A stretch of DNA of 64,000 nt from Tsuneonella deserti (lineage in GTDB: Bacteria; Pseudomonadota; Alphaproteobacteria; Sphingomonadales; Sphingomonadaceae), in assembly GCF_014644315.1 (NCBI RefSeq), contig NZ_BMKL01000001.1:1995001-2059000 (forward strand). Reading direction: 5' to 3'. Under the pieces are notes generated by a model. The model was given only the letters and a program-made list of their open reading frames with translations, did not search any database and was not told where the DNA came from. A program made the translations under genes and the position numbers. Below, piece by piece: positions 1 through 6,463 of this stretch; positions within the stretch are counted from its first letter, which is position 1, and each line of letters opens with the position of its first letter.

Positions 1-252
1 GATGCCCAGCACGATGGTCAGCCACAACGGTCCGGCCAGCACCGCGCCGGCAAGTGCCGCGTAACCGACAACCGCCGAGCCGAGCATGTCAGGCCAATAG
101 ATGTGCGCCTTCGCCTGGCCCAGCTCGCGCATGAGTTCCGCCGCCGCACGCAGCAGCGCCTTGTCGTCCTCGTCGCGCGCACCGCTGTAGGCCTGCAAGC
201 CCGATGTGAGCGCGGCCCCGCGCGGTGGATTGGGTGTGTCGGGAACGGTCAT
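1..252 (-). CDS. N-terminus of a probable fatty acid desaturase-like membrane protein (partial)
   Basis: An open frame of 84 codons begins with ATG at 252 and runs off the left edge without a stop. Residues 1-45 are soluble and charged. They are followed by a motif with IYWPDMLGS and a hydrophobic stretch from about residue 57 to the edge (VVGYAALAGAVLAG...), the start of a membrane region. The pattern of a charged leader, an IYW motif and then membrane helices resembles fatty acid desaturases that lie beside GNAT-like genes in related bacteria. The histidine boxes that would prove this lie outside the window, so the function is a guess. It diverges from the GNAT-like gene at 363, leaving about 110 nt for both promoters. 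Confidence 0.5.
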   Translation of the reverse strand, partial: MTVPDTPNPPRGAALTSGLQAYSGARDEDDKALLRAAAELMRELGQAKAHIYWPDMLGSAVVGYAALAGAVLAGPLWLTIVLGI

Positions 253-362
253 TTCCTGCTTTTCCGATTGCCCCCTGCGGCCTATCCGGCGCCAGCCGGT
301 GCACCACCGGTCCATAGCTGTCTCGCACGACACGCCAAATGAACAAGATCGGGAGCGTCCGG

Positions 363-1514
363 ATGCGCAAGATAGAGTTCACGCCCGTCAGCGGCAAGCG
401 CGAGCGGCGCGAATTCGTCGATCTCAGTTATCGGCTCAATGGCGATGATCCGAACTGGGTGCCACCGTTGCGGTCGGAGGCGCTTGAACTGGTGACGCCG
501 GGCAAGAACCCGTTTTTCGAGCACGCGAGTGTCGCGCAGTATATTGCCCGCATCGACGGTCGACCGGTCGGTCGGATCTCGGCGCATGTCGACCGCCTCG
601 CGCTCGAGCAGCCGCCCGAGCAGGGAATGGGTCCCGGCACCGGCAACTGGGGCCTGCTGGAGGCGGAGGACGAGGAGATCGCCCATGCGCTGATCGCCAG
701 GGCCGAGGACTGGCTGAAAGGTCAGGGGATGACCCGCGTGCTGGCGCCCCTGAGCATGTCGATCTGGGAGGAGCCTGGCCAGCTCACCTTCGGGCATGAT
801 CATCCCCCGACGGTGATGATGGGGCATCAGCCCCAGCGCTACGCCGACTGGATCGCCAGCGCGGGGTATCGGCCGGCGAAGAAGTTGCTGACCTACGAGC
901 TTGACATCGTTCGCCCATTTCCGCCGCTGATCCAGCGGATCGTCCAGGCGGGCGAAAAGAACGAGCGGATTCGCATCCGCAAGGTCGACAAGTCGCGGTT
1001 CGACGAGGAAGCCCGGCTGATCCTCGAAATCCTCAACGATGCATGGTCCGATAACTGGGGCTTCGTCCCCTTTACCGAGGCCGAGATCGAATACGCCGGC
1101 AAGAAGTTCAGGCCGATCGTCTTTGAAGACCTGATCATGATTGCCGAGTACGATGGCGAGCCGGTCGCCTTCATGATGACGCTGCCCGACCTCAACGAGG
1201 CGATCGCCCCGCTCAGGGGCAGCCTGTTCCCCTTCGGCTGGGCCAAGCTGCTCCTGTGGCTCCGGAAACCGAAGGTGCGCACCATGAGAGTGCCCCTCAT
1301 GGGAGTGCGCAAGCGCCTGCAGTCGTCACGCATGGCCAGCCAGCTCGCTTTCATGCTGATCGAAACGATCCGCCGGAACGCGGTGGCCCATTACGGCGCA
1401 ACCCGCGGGGAGATTGGCTGGATCCTCGAGGACAACCAGGGGATGGTCGCAATCGCGGAGGCGCTTCAAACCCGGGTGAACCGGGAATACATGCTCTACG
1501 AAAAGCCGCTCTAG
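363..1514 (+). CDS. GNAT-like N-acetyltransferase family protein
   Basis: A protein of 383 residues. The start at 363 (MRKIEF) is preferred over an ATG 24 nt upstream because a GGGAG element lies just before it. The first 150 residues carry an ordinary acyltransferase-type core (YIARIDGRPVGRI, then SMSIWEEPGQ). The second half holds another GNAT-like segment, with YDGEPVAFMM typical of the strand before acetyl-CoA binding and GEIGWILEDN near the end. Such two-lobed proteins are usually annotated only as GNAT-like or, without good support, as dATP pyrophosphohydrolase. No substrate can be assigned. It stands alone, transcribed away from the upstream membrane gene. Confidence 0.75.
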   Translation: MRKIEFTPVSGKRERREFVDLSYRLNGDDPNWVPPLRSEALELVTPGKNPFFEHASVAQYIARIDGRPVGRISAHVDRLALEQPPEQGMGPGTGNWGLLEAEDEEIAHALIARAEDWLKGQGMTRVLAPLSMSIWEEPGQLTFGHDHPPTVMMGHQPQRYADWIASAGYRPAKKLLTYELDIVRPFPPLIQRIVQAGEKNERIRIRKVDKSRFDEEARLILEILNDAWSDNWGFVPFTEAEIEYAGKKFRPIVFEDLIMIAEYDGEPVAFMMTLPDLNEAIAPLRGSLFPFGWAKLLLWLRKPKVRTMRVPLMGVRKRLQSSRMASQLAFMLIETIRRNAVAHYGATRGEIGWILEDNQGMVAIAEALQTRVNREYMLYEKPL

Positions 1515-1567
1515 CGCCCGTCCGTTCCGTTTGCGCCGCGGGGCGCGCCCGATCCTCCACGGCGTCG

Positions 1568-1592
1568 GGAACGGGCAAATCGATTGGCCGTT
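1568..1592 (+). promoter_or_regulatory. EcfG (sigma-EcfG) promoter for the single-domain response regulator
   Basis: GGAAC at 1568-1572, a 16 nt spacer and CGTT at 1589-1592 match the alphaproteobacterial EcfG consensus GGAAC-N16/17-CGTT exactly. It lies 58 nt before the GTG start at 1651, leaving a leader of normal length. The locus itself encodes EcfG, so control by the general stress response is a strong inference. Confidence 0.8.
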
Positions 1593-1650
1593 TTTTCGTG
1601 CGAACAAGGCCGGGCCCGCGCCCTGCCCCATCACGGAGGCAAGTGCGTAA

Positions 1651-2085
1651 GTGGCAAGACGTGCGGGAAGACCCAAGACCAAAGACCTGCCCTTGGGTTC
1701 GGTCCTCCTGGTCGAGGATGACGCGCTCATCGCGATGTCGATCGAGCAGGCGTTGCTCGATGGCGGAGCGAGTGCGGTGATGATTTGTAGCAGCACCGCT
1801 GATGCTATGACGGCCCTGCGCGATTCCCAGCCCGACGGGCTGGTGCTCGACGTTCACCTGTCCGACCGGGATGACGGGTGGGCCCTCGCCGAGCTCGTGA
1901 ATTCGGTCGGTCCGAATCCTCCCCGGATCGTCTTTTCGACCGGTGCGCCCCAGGATATACCGGCGGAAATCGCCGAACTTGGACCGGTCCTCGAGAAGCC
2001 CTACGATCCCGCTGACCTCATCGCTGCATTGCGGCAACCACCGCGACCCGGTCTATTGGCCAGGTTAAGAAAAGCGCTGGCCTGA
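1651..2085 (+). CDS. Single-domain response regulator, FAT-GUY-like, candidate stress response regulator
   Basis: A stand-alone receiver domain of 144 residues with no output domain. Acidic residues are at 22-24 (VEDD), the phosphoacceptor is Asp67 (LVLDVHL), the conserved Thr is in FSTGA (95-99) and the Lys is at 116 (VLEKPY). The F-x-T-G segment and the EKPY ending resemble the FAT-GUY family of receivers. One member of that family, SdrG of Sphingomonas, relays phosphate in the general stress response. The start is GTG at 1651, with GGAGG upstream at 1635-1639. An exact EcfG promoter precedes it, and phyR and ecfG lie within 5 kb. A role in PhyR phosphorylation is therefore likely but inferred. 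Confidence 0.85.
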   Translation: MARRAGRPKTKDLPLGSVLLVEDDALIAMSIEQALLDGGASAVMICSSTADAMTALRDSQPDGLVLDVHLSDRDDGWALAELVNSVGPNPPRIVFSTGAPQDIPAEIAELGPVLEKPYDPADLIAALRQPPRPGLLARLRKALA

Positions 2086-2216
2086 GATGGAGGCGAAGGT
2101 TTGCGGATGGACCTCACCGGGTCTTTTCCGTTAGCGCATGAAGGCCGAACATGAGCATTGCACGACGACAGCCTCGCTGATGAGTCACCCCGCCTTGATC
2201 GTAGCAAGGAACCGGT

Positions 2217-2462
2217 ATGCGATATTTTTTCAATCTAGCCGGGGCGGTGCAAGATCCGGATAACGTCGGCGTTGAACTCGAAAGCCTGTCCGACGCTCGG
2301 ATCGAAGCTGTCCGGTTCGCAGGAAGATACCTCCGCGACAGGCCCGAGGTGGTCTGGCTGGGCGACGAGTTCCGTATCGAGGTAATGAACGCGTCAGGGC
2401 TGATCCTGTTCACCTTCATCGCGATCGGCGTGGACGCCCCCGCCGGAATGCGCGCGAAATAA
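2217..2462 (+). CDS. DUF6894-type small protein
   Basis: An 81-residue protein beginning MRYFFNLAG and carrying the short pattern of a DUF6894 protein: aromatic N-terminal strand, acidic loop (VGVELESLSDA), a helix with EAVRFAGRYL, and a strand-rich C-terminus (FRIEVMNASG). Its function is unknown. Such genes are common near regulators in Sphingomonadales and Rhizobiales. It lies 131 nt after the receiver gene on the same strand and may be co-transcribed. An imperfect EcfG-like site (GGACC-N15-CGTT, 2109-2132) lies upstream but departs from the consensus in both sequence and spacing. Confidence 0.75.
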   Translation: MRYFFNLAGAVQDPDNVGVELESLSDARIEAVRFAGRYLRDRPEVVWLGDEFRIEVMNASGLILFTFIAIGVDAPAGMRAK

Positions 2463-2503
2463 CGCGCAGCAGCTGTCCACCAGATAGGTCATCTTTCTAA
2501 ATC

Positions 2504-2537
2504 AAAAAAAAGGCCTCCGCTCGTCTGAGCGGAGGCC
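2504..2537 (-). terminator. Rho-independent terminator facing left, with no gene upstream
   Basis: A perfect 10 bp stem (GGCCTCCGCT / AGCGGAGGCC, 2512-2537) with a 6 nt loop is flanked at 2504-2511 by eight A, which read as a U tract on the minus strand. On the plus strand there is no T run after the stem. It therefore ends a leftward transcript, yet no convincing minus-strand gene lies between here and phyR. Confidence 0.75.
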
Positions 2538-2819
2538 CTTCGGGATCGTATCACCAGCCGCTTGGACGGGAGGGGGGGTCTCGGCGGTGACAAGGATAAA
2601 ATGCCCCACCCCAAACGGCGTTCCCGCCTGCCGAAAAAAATCTGCGGTGCAGTCGCTTTTTTCGCACCGACCACTGATTTTGCGACAAATTCCCCGCAAG
2701 GCCGCCCCAGCTTCGGGGCCTGTCCGCCCAGCGCGCTGTTGTAGTTGCACCAGAAAAGAGCGCCGCCTTGGCAACCGTTTCGGTCGTTCGCGGAGGAGGC
2801 CGCTTGCCAAACGGCCAAC
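2538..2819 (-). ncRNA. Possible leftward small RNA beside phyR (candidate only)
   Basis: No credible gene is seen between the DUF6894 stop and the phyR promoter. The region ends on the minus strand in a strong terminator. It also contains a second minus-strand hairpin, GGTGC (2646-2650) with GCACC (2664-2668), followed by a run of seven U. The simplest reading is a small RNA transcribed away from phyR. It matches no RNA family that I recognise (not tmRNA, SRP RNA or RNase P RNA), and its 5' end is undefined. The antisense reading frames across it look like noise. Confidence 0.3.
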
Positions 2820-2844
2820 GGAACCATAGCGAGGCGCCCGCGTT
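2820..2844 (+). promoter_or_regulatory. EcfG promoter of phyR
   Basis: GGAAC at 2820-2824, a 16 nt spacer and CGTT at 2841-2844: an exact match to the EcfG consensus, 31 nt before the phyR ATG. This predicts positive feedback of the sigma factor on its own anti-anti-sigma factor. Confidence 0.82.
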
Positions 2845-2875
2845 GAAAGGCGCGACACTTACGGGAAGGGAATTC

Positions 2876-3673
2876 ATGTCGCTCGGGGATCAGGTCGCCG
2901 CCAATTTGCCATACCTGCGCCGTTATGCGCGGGCACTCACAGGATCGCAGCACACCGGCGACGCGTTCGTCCGCGCAACGCTCGAGGCTGCCCTCGCCGA
3001 TGACGAGCTGAAGGCTTCGCTCTCCGGCGGGCGGGTTCCTCTCTACAAGGCGTTCAACAAGGTCTGGTCGAGCGCCTACCTTGAAGTCGATGGCGACGGC
3101 AATGAGGACGAGGCGGGGCACGAACGCGCGGCCGCCGACCGGCTTCGCACAATCACTCCGCTCAATCGCCAGGCACTTCTGCTGACCACGCTGGAGGACT
3201 TCTCGATTCCCGAGGCAGCCGAGATCATGGACATGAACGCGGCGGACATCGAGCAGATGGTGAAGGAAGCGGTCGAGGAGATCGACCGGGAATCCGCCAC
3301 CAGCGTGCTCATCATCGAGGACGAGCCTCTGATTTCCATGCAGCTTGAAGACCTCGTCCGGTCGCTCGGCCATGAAATTTGCGGAACCGCCGCCACCCGT
3401 ACGCAGGCCCAGGAAGTCGTCGCCGAGCGCACGCCCGGCCTGGTTCTCGCGGATATCCAACTGGCGGATGGCTCTTCGGGGCTGGACGCGGTGGACGACA
3501 TCCTCGCGATCGACAGCGTGCCGGTGATCTTCATCACCGCGTATCCCGAGCGCCTTCTTACTGGCGACCGTCCGGAGCCGACCTACCTGGTGACCAAGCC
3601 GTTCCAGGAATCGACGGTACGCGCCGCGATCAGCCAGGCTCTGTTCTTCGGATCGAGCCGCCCGCTCGGCTGA
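2876..3673 (+). CDS. phyR: PhyR, general stress response anti-anti-sigma response regulator
   Basis: A 265-residue two-domain protein. Residues 1-140 form a sigma-like domain related to EcfG (NLPYLRRYARALTGS, later IPEAAEIMDM) that mimics sigma factor to sequester NepR. Residues 142-265 form the receiver: acidic EDE at 148-150, phosphoacceptor Asp193 (LADIQL), FITAYPE at 219-225 and Lys241 (VTKPF). In the known mechanism, phosphorylated PhyR binds NepR and so frees EcfG. The start ATG at 2876 follows GGGAAGGG and gives the usual family length; a longer in-frame reading would run through the promoter. It converges with the sensor kinase gene at 3727. Confidence 0.95.
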   Translation: MSLGDQVAANLPYLRRYARALTGSQHTGDAFVRATLEAALADDELKASLSGGRVPLYKAFNKVWSSAYLEVDGDGNEDEAGHERAAADRLRTITPLNRQALLLTTLEDFSIPEAAEIMDMNAADIEQMVKEAVEEIDRESATSVLIIEDEPLISMQLEDLVRSLGHEICGTAATRTQAQEVVAERTPGLVLADIQLADGSSGLDAVDDILAIDSVPVIFITAYPERLLTGDRPEPTYLVTKPFQESTVRAAISQALFFGSSRPLG

Positions 3674-3726
3674 CTTCCGGTACCGGCGACAAGCCCCGCG
3701 ATTTTCACTTCCGGCGCGCGCCCTCT

Positions 3727-5385
3727 CTACTTTGTGAGGGTCGCGCGCTGGCGCGTGCGGATTTCGAATTCGCTGCGTAGCCGGACCGGAACCAGCAGGG
3801 TGCAGGACACACCGCCGGGAAGAAACTGCAGGTCGACCGGGTGCCGCAGTTCGTGAGCCACGATTTTCTCGATCAGGTCGGTGCCGAATCCGCGAGGCCG
3901 CTCGGCCGCGACCGGCGGACCGCCGGTTTCCACCCAGCGAACGCTCGCCAGATCCTCCCGGTCGAGCGCCCAAGTCACGCGAACCCTTCCTTCGGGGACG
4001 GAGAGGGCTCCGTACTTGGCTGCATTGGTCGCCAGTTCATGGATAGCCAGCCCGAGCGACAATGCATCGTTAGGCGCAAGCTCGACCGGAGGGCCGCCGA
4101 GTTCCAGCGACCCTTCGGCACGGGCGTAGGGCGCCAGTTCCGCCTCGACCACCGAGCGGATGGCAGTGGTGCCCCAATCAGACTGGGTGAGGAGGTCATG
4201 CGTTGCCGATAGAGCGCGGATGCGACCGTCGAGACCTTCGGCGAACTCGTCCAGGTTGGTGGCCCTTCGCCTGGTCAGACTGACGATCGACAGGACATTC
4301 GCGAGCGTGTTCTTGACGCGGTGATTGAGCTCGCGAGTCAGCGTGTCACGAATGGAGTTCTGCTCCTGCAGCCATTCCAGGGAGGCCTGGTCCTCGATCG
4401 CTTGCTGGGTGAGCAACCGCGCCACCACCATCAGCAGGCTCGCGACGAGAAGACCGAACAGCAAGGTGAGCATCGACAGCATCGAGAGCGAGCCCCCTCG
4501 GCTCGACTCGACTTCAAGAACCATCGGACGGTTGGCGATCATCACCTCCCTTTGAGCGGTGCGACCGGTTCTTTCCGTCGGCGGAATCTCTGCCAGGAGG
4601 CGGCGGGGCCGGCTGGGACCGTCGTAAAGCCGGATCCCCGTATCACGCCGCGCCTCAAGCTGGAGTACCGAGGCGAGGAAATCGCCCGCGTTGAAGGGAC
4701 TGTACAGGAAGCCCTTGAGCCGGCGCGCGTCCGTCACCTGGTCGAACACCGGCATATAAATCAGGAAACCCGGGTACGACTGTCCTCCCTCCTGTGCGAG
4801 CACGACCGGACCGCTGGCCGTGGGACGCGAAGTTCGCACGGCCTCATCCATCGCTGCCCTGCGGGTAGGCTCGGAATACATGTCATAGCCGAGTGCGCGC
4901 CGGTTGCGGGCCGTGTCGGGCAAGAGATACGTCACCGGCGTCAGCCTGGTGCGCGCACCATCGGGCAGCGGCCTGACCGGCTTGCTCCCCGGGACCTCCA
5001 GTTTCATCTGCCGTTCGAATTGGGCAATCTGGTCCGGCGAGATCGCCTGGGCCCAGCCGATGCCCTCCGCCCCCCGGTAATCGCTATCAAGCCGCAATTC
5101 GCTGACGAAGCGGCGAAACAGCGAGGGAGGAACGACCTGCATCGTCCCGAACAGGGCGGCTCCGGCCCGAAGGTAGGCCGACGATGTGTTGCCTCGACGC
5201 TCGAGTGCCGAAGCGATCGCCTGGACGCTTTCGTTCAGCCGCGCTTCCTCGCGCCGGCGCTCGCCGCGTTCGATGGCAAAGACGCTGAGTGCTGTGATCG
5301 CGGCGATCAGGAGGAATATCGCGATGGGCGCGGCCCGCGGATACGAGGCCAACCACCGCCGTGTGCGACGCGATCGGTTGTCCAC
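3727..5385 (-). CDS. CHASE-domain HWE-family sensor histidine kinase of the stress locus (PhyP-like)
   Basis: Membrane sensor of 552 residues. Transmembrane helices lie at about 19-39 and 300-325. Between them is an extracytoplasmic CHASE domain (about 75-215; GIGWAQAIS, PVTYLLP, GFLIYMPVF). The cytoplasmic kinase has the H-box ELNHRVKN (about 352-359, His355), the N-box IHELATNAAKYG and the W-x-E motif RWVE typical of HWE/HisKA_2 kinases. The position between phyR and nepR-ecfG matches PhyP of Sphingomonas, which mainly dephosphorylates PhyR. Start: an ATG at 5490 is possible, but the reading would cross the nepR promoter. GTG at 5385 (or 5394) fits a leader starting near 5455, just before the membrane helix. 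It is divergent from nepR. Confidence 0.88.
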   Translation of the reverse strand: MDNRSRRTRRWLASYPRAAPIAIFLLIAAITALSVFAIERGERRREEARLNESVQAIASALERRGNTSSAYLRAGAALFGTMQVVPPSLFRRFVSELRLDSDYRGAEGIGWAQAISPDQIAQFERQMKLEVPGSKPVRPLPDGARTRLTPVTYLLPDTARNRRALGYDMYSEPTRRAAMDEAVRTSRPTASGPVVLAQEGGQSYPGFLIYMPVFDQVTDARRLKGFLYSPFNAGDFLASVLQLEARRDTGIRLYDGPSRPRRLLAEIPPTERTGRTAQREVMIANRPMVLEVESSRGGSLSMLSMLTLLFGLLVASLLMVVARLLTQQAIEDQASLEWLQEQNSIRDTLTRELNHRVKNTLANVLSIVSLTRRRATNLDEFAEGLDGRIRALSATHDLLTQSDWGTTAIRSVVEAELAPYARAEGSLELGGPPVELAPNDALSLGLAIHELATNAAKYGALSVPEGRVRVTWALDREDLASVRWVETGGPPVAAERPRGFGTDLIEKIVAHELRHPVDLQFLPGGVSCTLLVPVRLRSEFEIRTRQRATLTK

Positions 5386-5459
5386 TTTACCCACTGATCC
5401 GGCCCGCCCCACTCTCAGTCCCCGAACTACGCCGGTAGCATATGCGGCGTGTGCACGAT

Positions 5460-5484
5460 GGAACAAAGGCGCTATCGCTTCGTT
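5460..5484 (+). promoter_or_regulatory. EcfG promoter of nepR-ecfG
   Basis: GGAAC at 5460-5464, a 16 nt spacer and CGTT at 5481-5484: an exact EcfG consensus site about 80-100 nt before nepR. It implies autoregulation of the sigma factor operon. Confidence 0.82.
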
Positions 5485-5486
5485 CC
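5462..5486 (-). promoter_or_regulatory. Overlapping divergent EcfG-like promoter towards the sensor kinase
   Basis: Read on the minus strand, the same 27 bp holds GGAAC (5486-5482), a 16 nt spacer and TGTT (5465-5462), one mismatch from the consensus -10 element CGTT. A transcript from it would start near 5455 and reach the kinase GTG at 5385 after about 70 nt. Only the sequence supports this; activity is inferred. Confidence 0.5.
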
Positions 5487-5563
5487 CCAATCTCTACAAC
5501 CGCGAAATCGGCGGGCGCTTGGCGTTCGCCGTTTGCCTGCGTTTAGGGTGGGGGACGGATTTT

Positions 5564-5770
5564 TTGGCCGGGACGGAAAAAGACTTGGAACAGCGAGATG
5601 CGAAGGGCGAACGCGCCCAGGACGGCAAGGACAAGGCATCGCCTCTCAAGCGAAAGGCCGACACTCCCGGCTGGACCTCCGGGCTGCGCCAAATCTACGA
5701 TTCGGTATTGGACGAATCCCTTCCGCCCGAAATCCAGGACCTTCTTTCCAAGCTGGACCGCGACAGCTGA
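5564..5770 (+). CDS. nepR: NepR anti-sigma factor
   Basis: Small anti-sigma factor that holds EcfG inactive until PhyR-P displaces it. The C-terminal half carries the family signature: WTSGLRQIYDSVLDE, then LPPEIQDLLSKLD. The N-terminus is charged and disordered (KDKASPLKRKAD). There is no ATG in the right place. Two in-frame TTG codons are candidates: 5564 (68 residues), with GGGGGA 8 nt upstream, and 5585 (61 residues), with a weaker GGA upstream. The frame shares its last base with the ecfG ATG (TGATG), so the anti-sigma and sigma factors are translationally coupled. The operon is preceded by an exact EcfG promoter. Confidence 0.88.
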   Translation: MAGTEKDLEQRDAKGERAQDGKDKASPLKRKADTPGWTSGLRQIYDSVLDESLPPEIQDLLSKLDRDS

Positions 5771-6381
5771 TGTCGCAAGAGCCACGGACGGCCTCGGAAA
5801 AGGCCGACTTCAAGCGCGAACTGACCGGAGTTGTGCCGCACCTGCGCGCGTTCGCACGCGGCCTGTGCGGCCGCCCCGACATGGCGGACGACCTGGTGCA
5901 GGAAACCCTGCTCAAGGCCTGGGCGGCGCAGGACCGGTTCGAACCGGGCACCAGCATGCGCGCGTGGACCTTCGTGATCCTGCGCAACGCCTATCTCACC
6001 GATATGCGGCGAAACCGGTTTCGCGGGGACTACGATGAAGGCGTGGCAGAGCGTATCCTGACCGCGCCTGCGGGACAGGAAGAACCCATCCACCTGTCCG
6101 ACATGCGGCGCGCTCTCCTCACCCTTCCGCCCGAGCGGCGCGAGGCGCTGCTGCTGGTCGGTGCCGGCGGGTTTTCGTACGAGGAAGCAGCCACCATCTG
6201 CGGATGCGCGGTGGGTACCATCAAGAGCCGGGTGGGGCGCGCCAGGGCAACCCTCACCGCCATGCTGGACGAAGGCGACATCCCGCAGCGCGCGATCGAC
6301 GATGTAAACGCGCACCGCGCGTTGCTTGAAGAGCTCGACAAGGTTGCCGGCGGCGACGGCGTCAGCGAACCGACGCGCTGA
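5770..6381 (+). CDS. ecfG: EcfG-family general stress response sigma factor
   Basis: An ECF sigma factor of 203 residues. Region 2 covers about residues 10-85 (VPHLRAFARGLCG, DDLVQETLLKAW, RAWTFVILRNAYL). Region 4 covers about residues 110-170 (LPPERREALLLV, SYEEAATICGCAVGTIKSRVGRAR), with the helix-turn-helix that reads the GGAAC -35 element. It is the master regulator of the alphaproteobacterial general stress response and is controlled by the PhyR-NepR partner switch. The start overlaps the nepR stop by 1 nt. The sequence after region 4 is about 30 residues long, slightly more than the core requires. The PerM gene follows after 82 nt and may share the transcript. Confidence 0.95.
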   Translation: MSQEPRTASEKADFKRELTGVVPHLRAFARGLCGRPDMADDLVQETLLKAWAAQDRFEPGTSMRAWTFVILRNAYLTDMRRNRFRGDYDEGVAERILTAPAGQEEPIHLSDMRRALLTLPPERREALLLVGAGGFSYEEAATICGCAVGTIKSRVGRARATLTAMLDEGDIPQRAIDDVNAHRALLEELDKVAGGDGVSEPTR

Positions 6382-6463
6382 CGCCGCTCCAGAGGGGGAT
6401 GCTTGCTTGCTGCGCCGGCTGATTGCACAAACGGCTGGCGATGGTGGAGGACGTTGAGGGGTC

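Noticed and set aside
2109..2132. EcfG-like site GGACC-N15-CGTT before the DUF6894 gene
   Set aside because: It departs from the consensus in the -35 element and has a spacer one base short. The four accepted sites match exactly.
2638..2760. Minus-strand peptide with a short segment (CNYNSALGGQAP) recalling the C-terminus of IS3-type integrases
   Set aside because: Only about a dozen residues resemble the family, the RPH core motif is missing, and no catalytic residues, terminal repeats or target duplication are seen. Probably chance.
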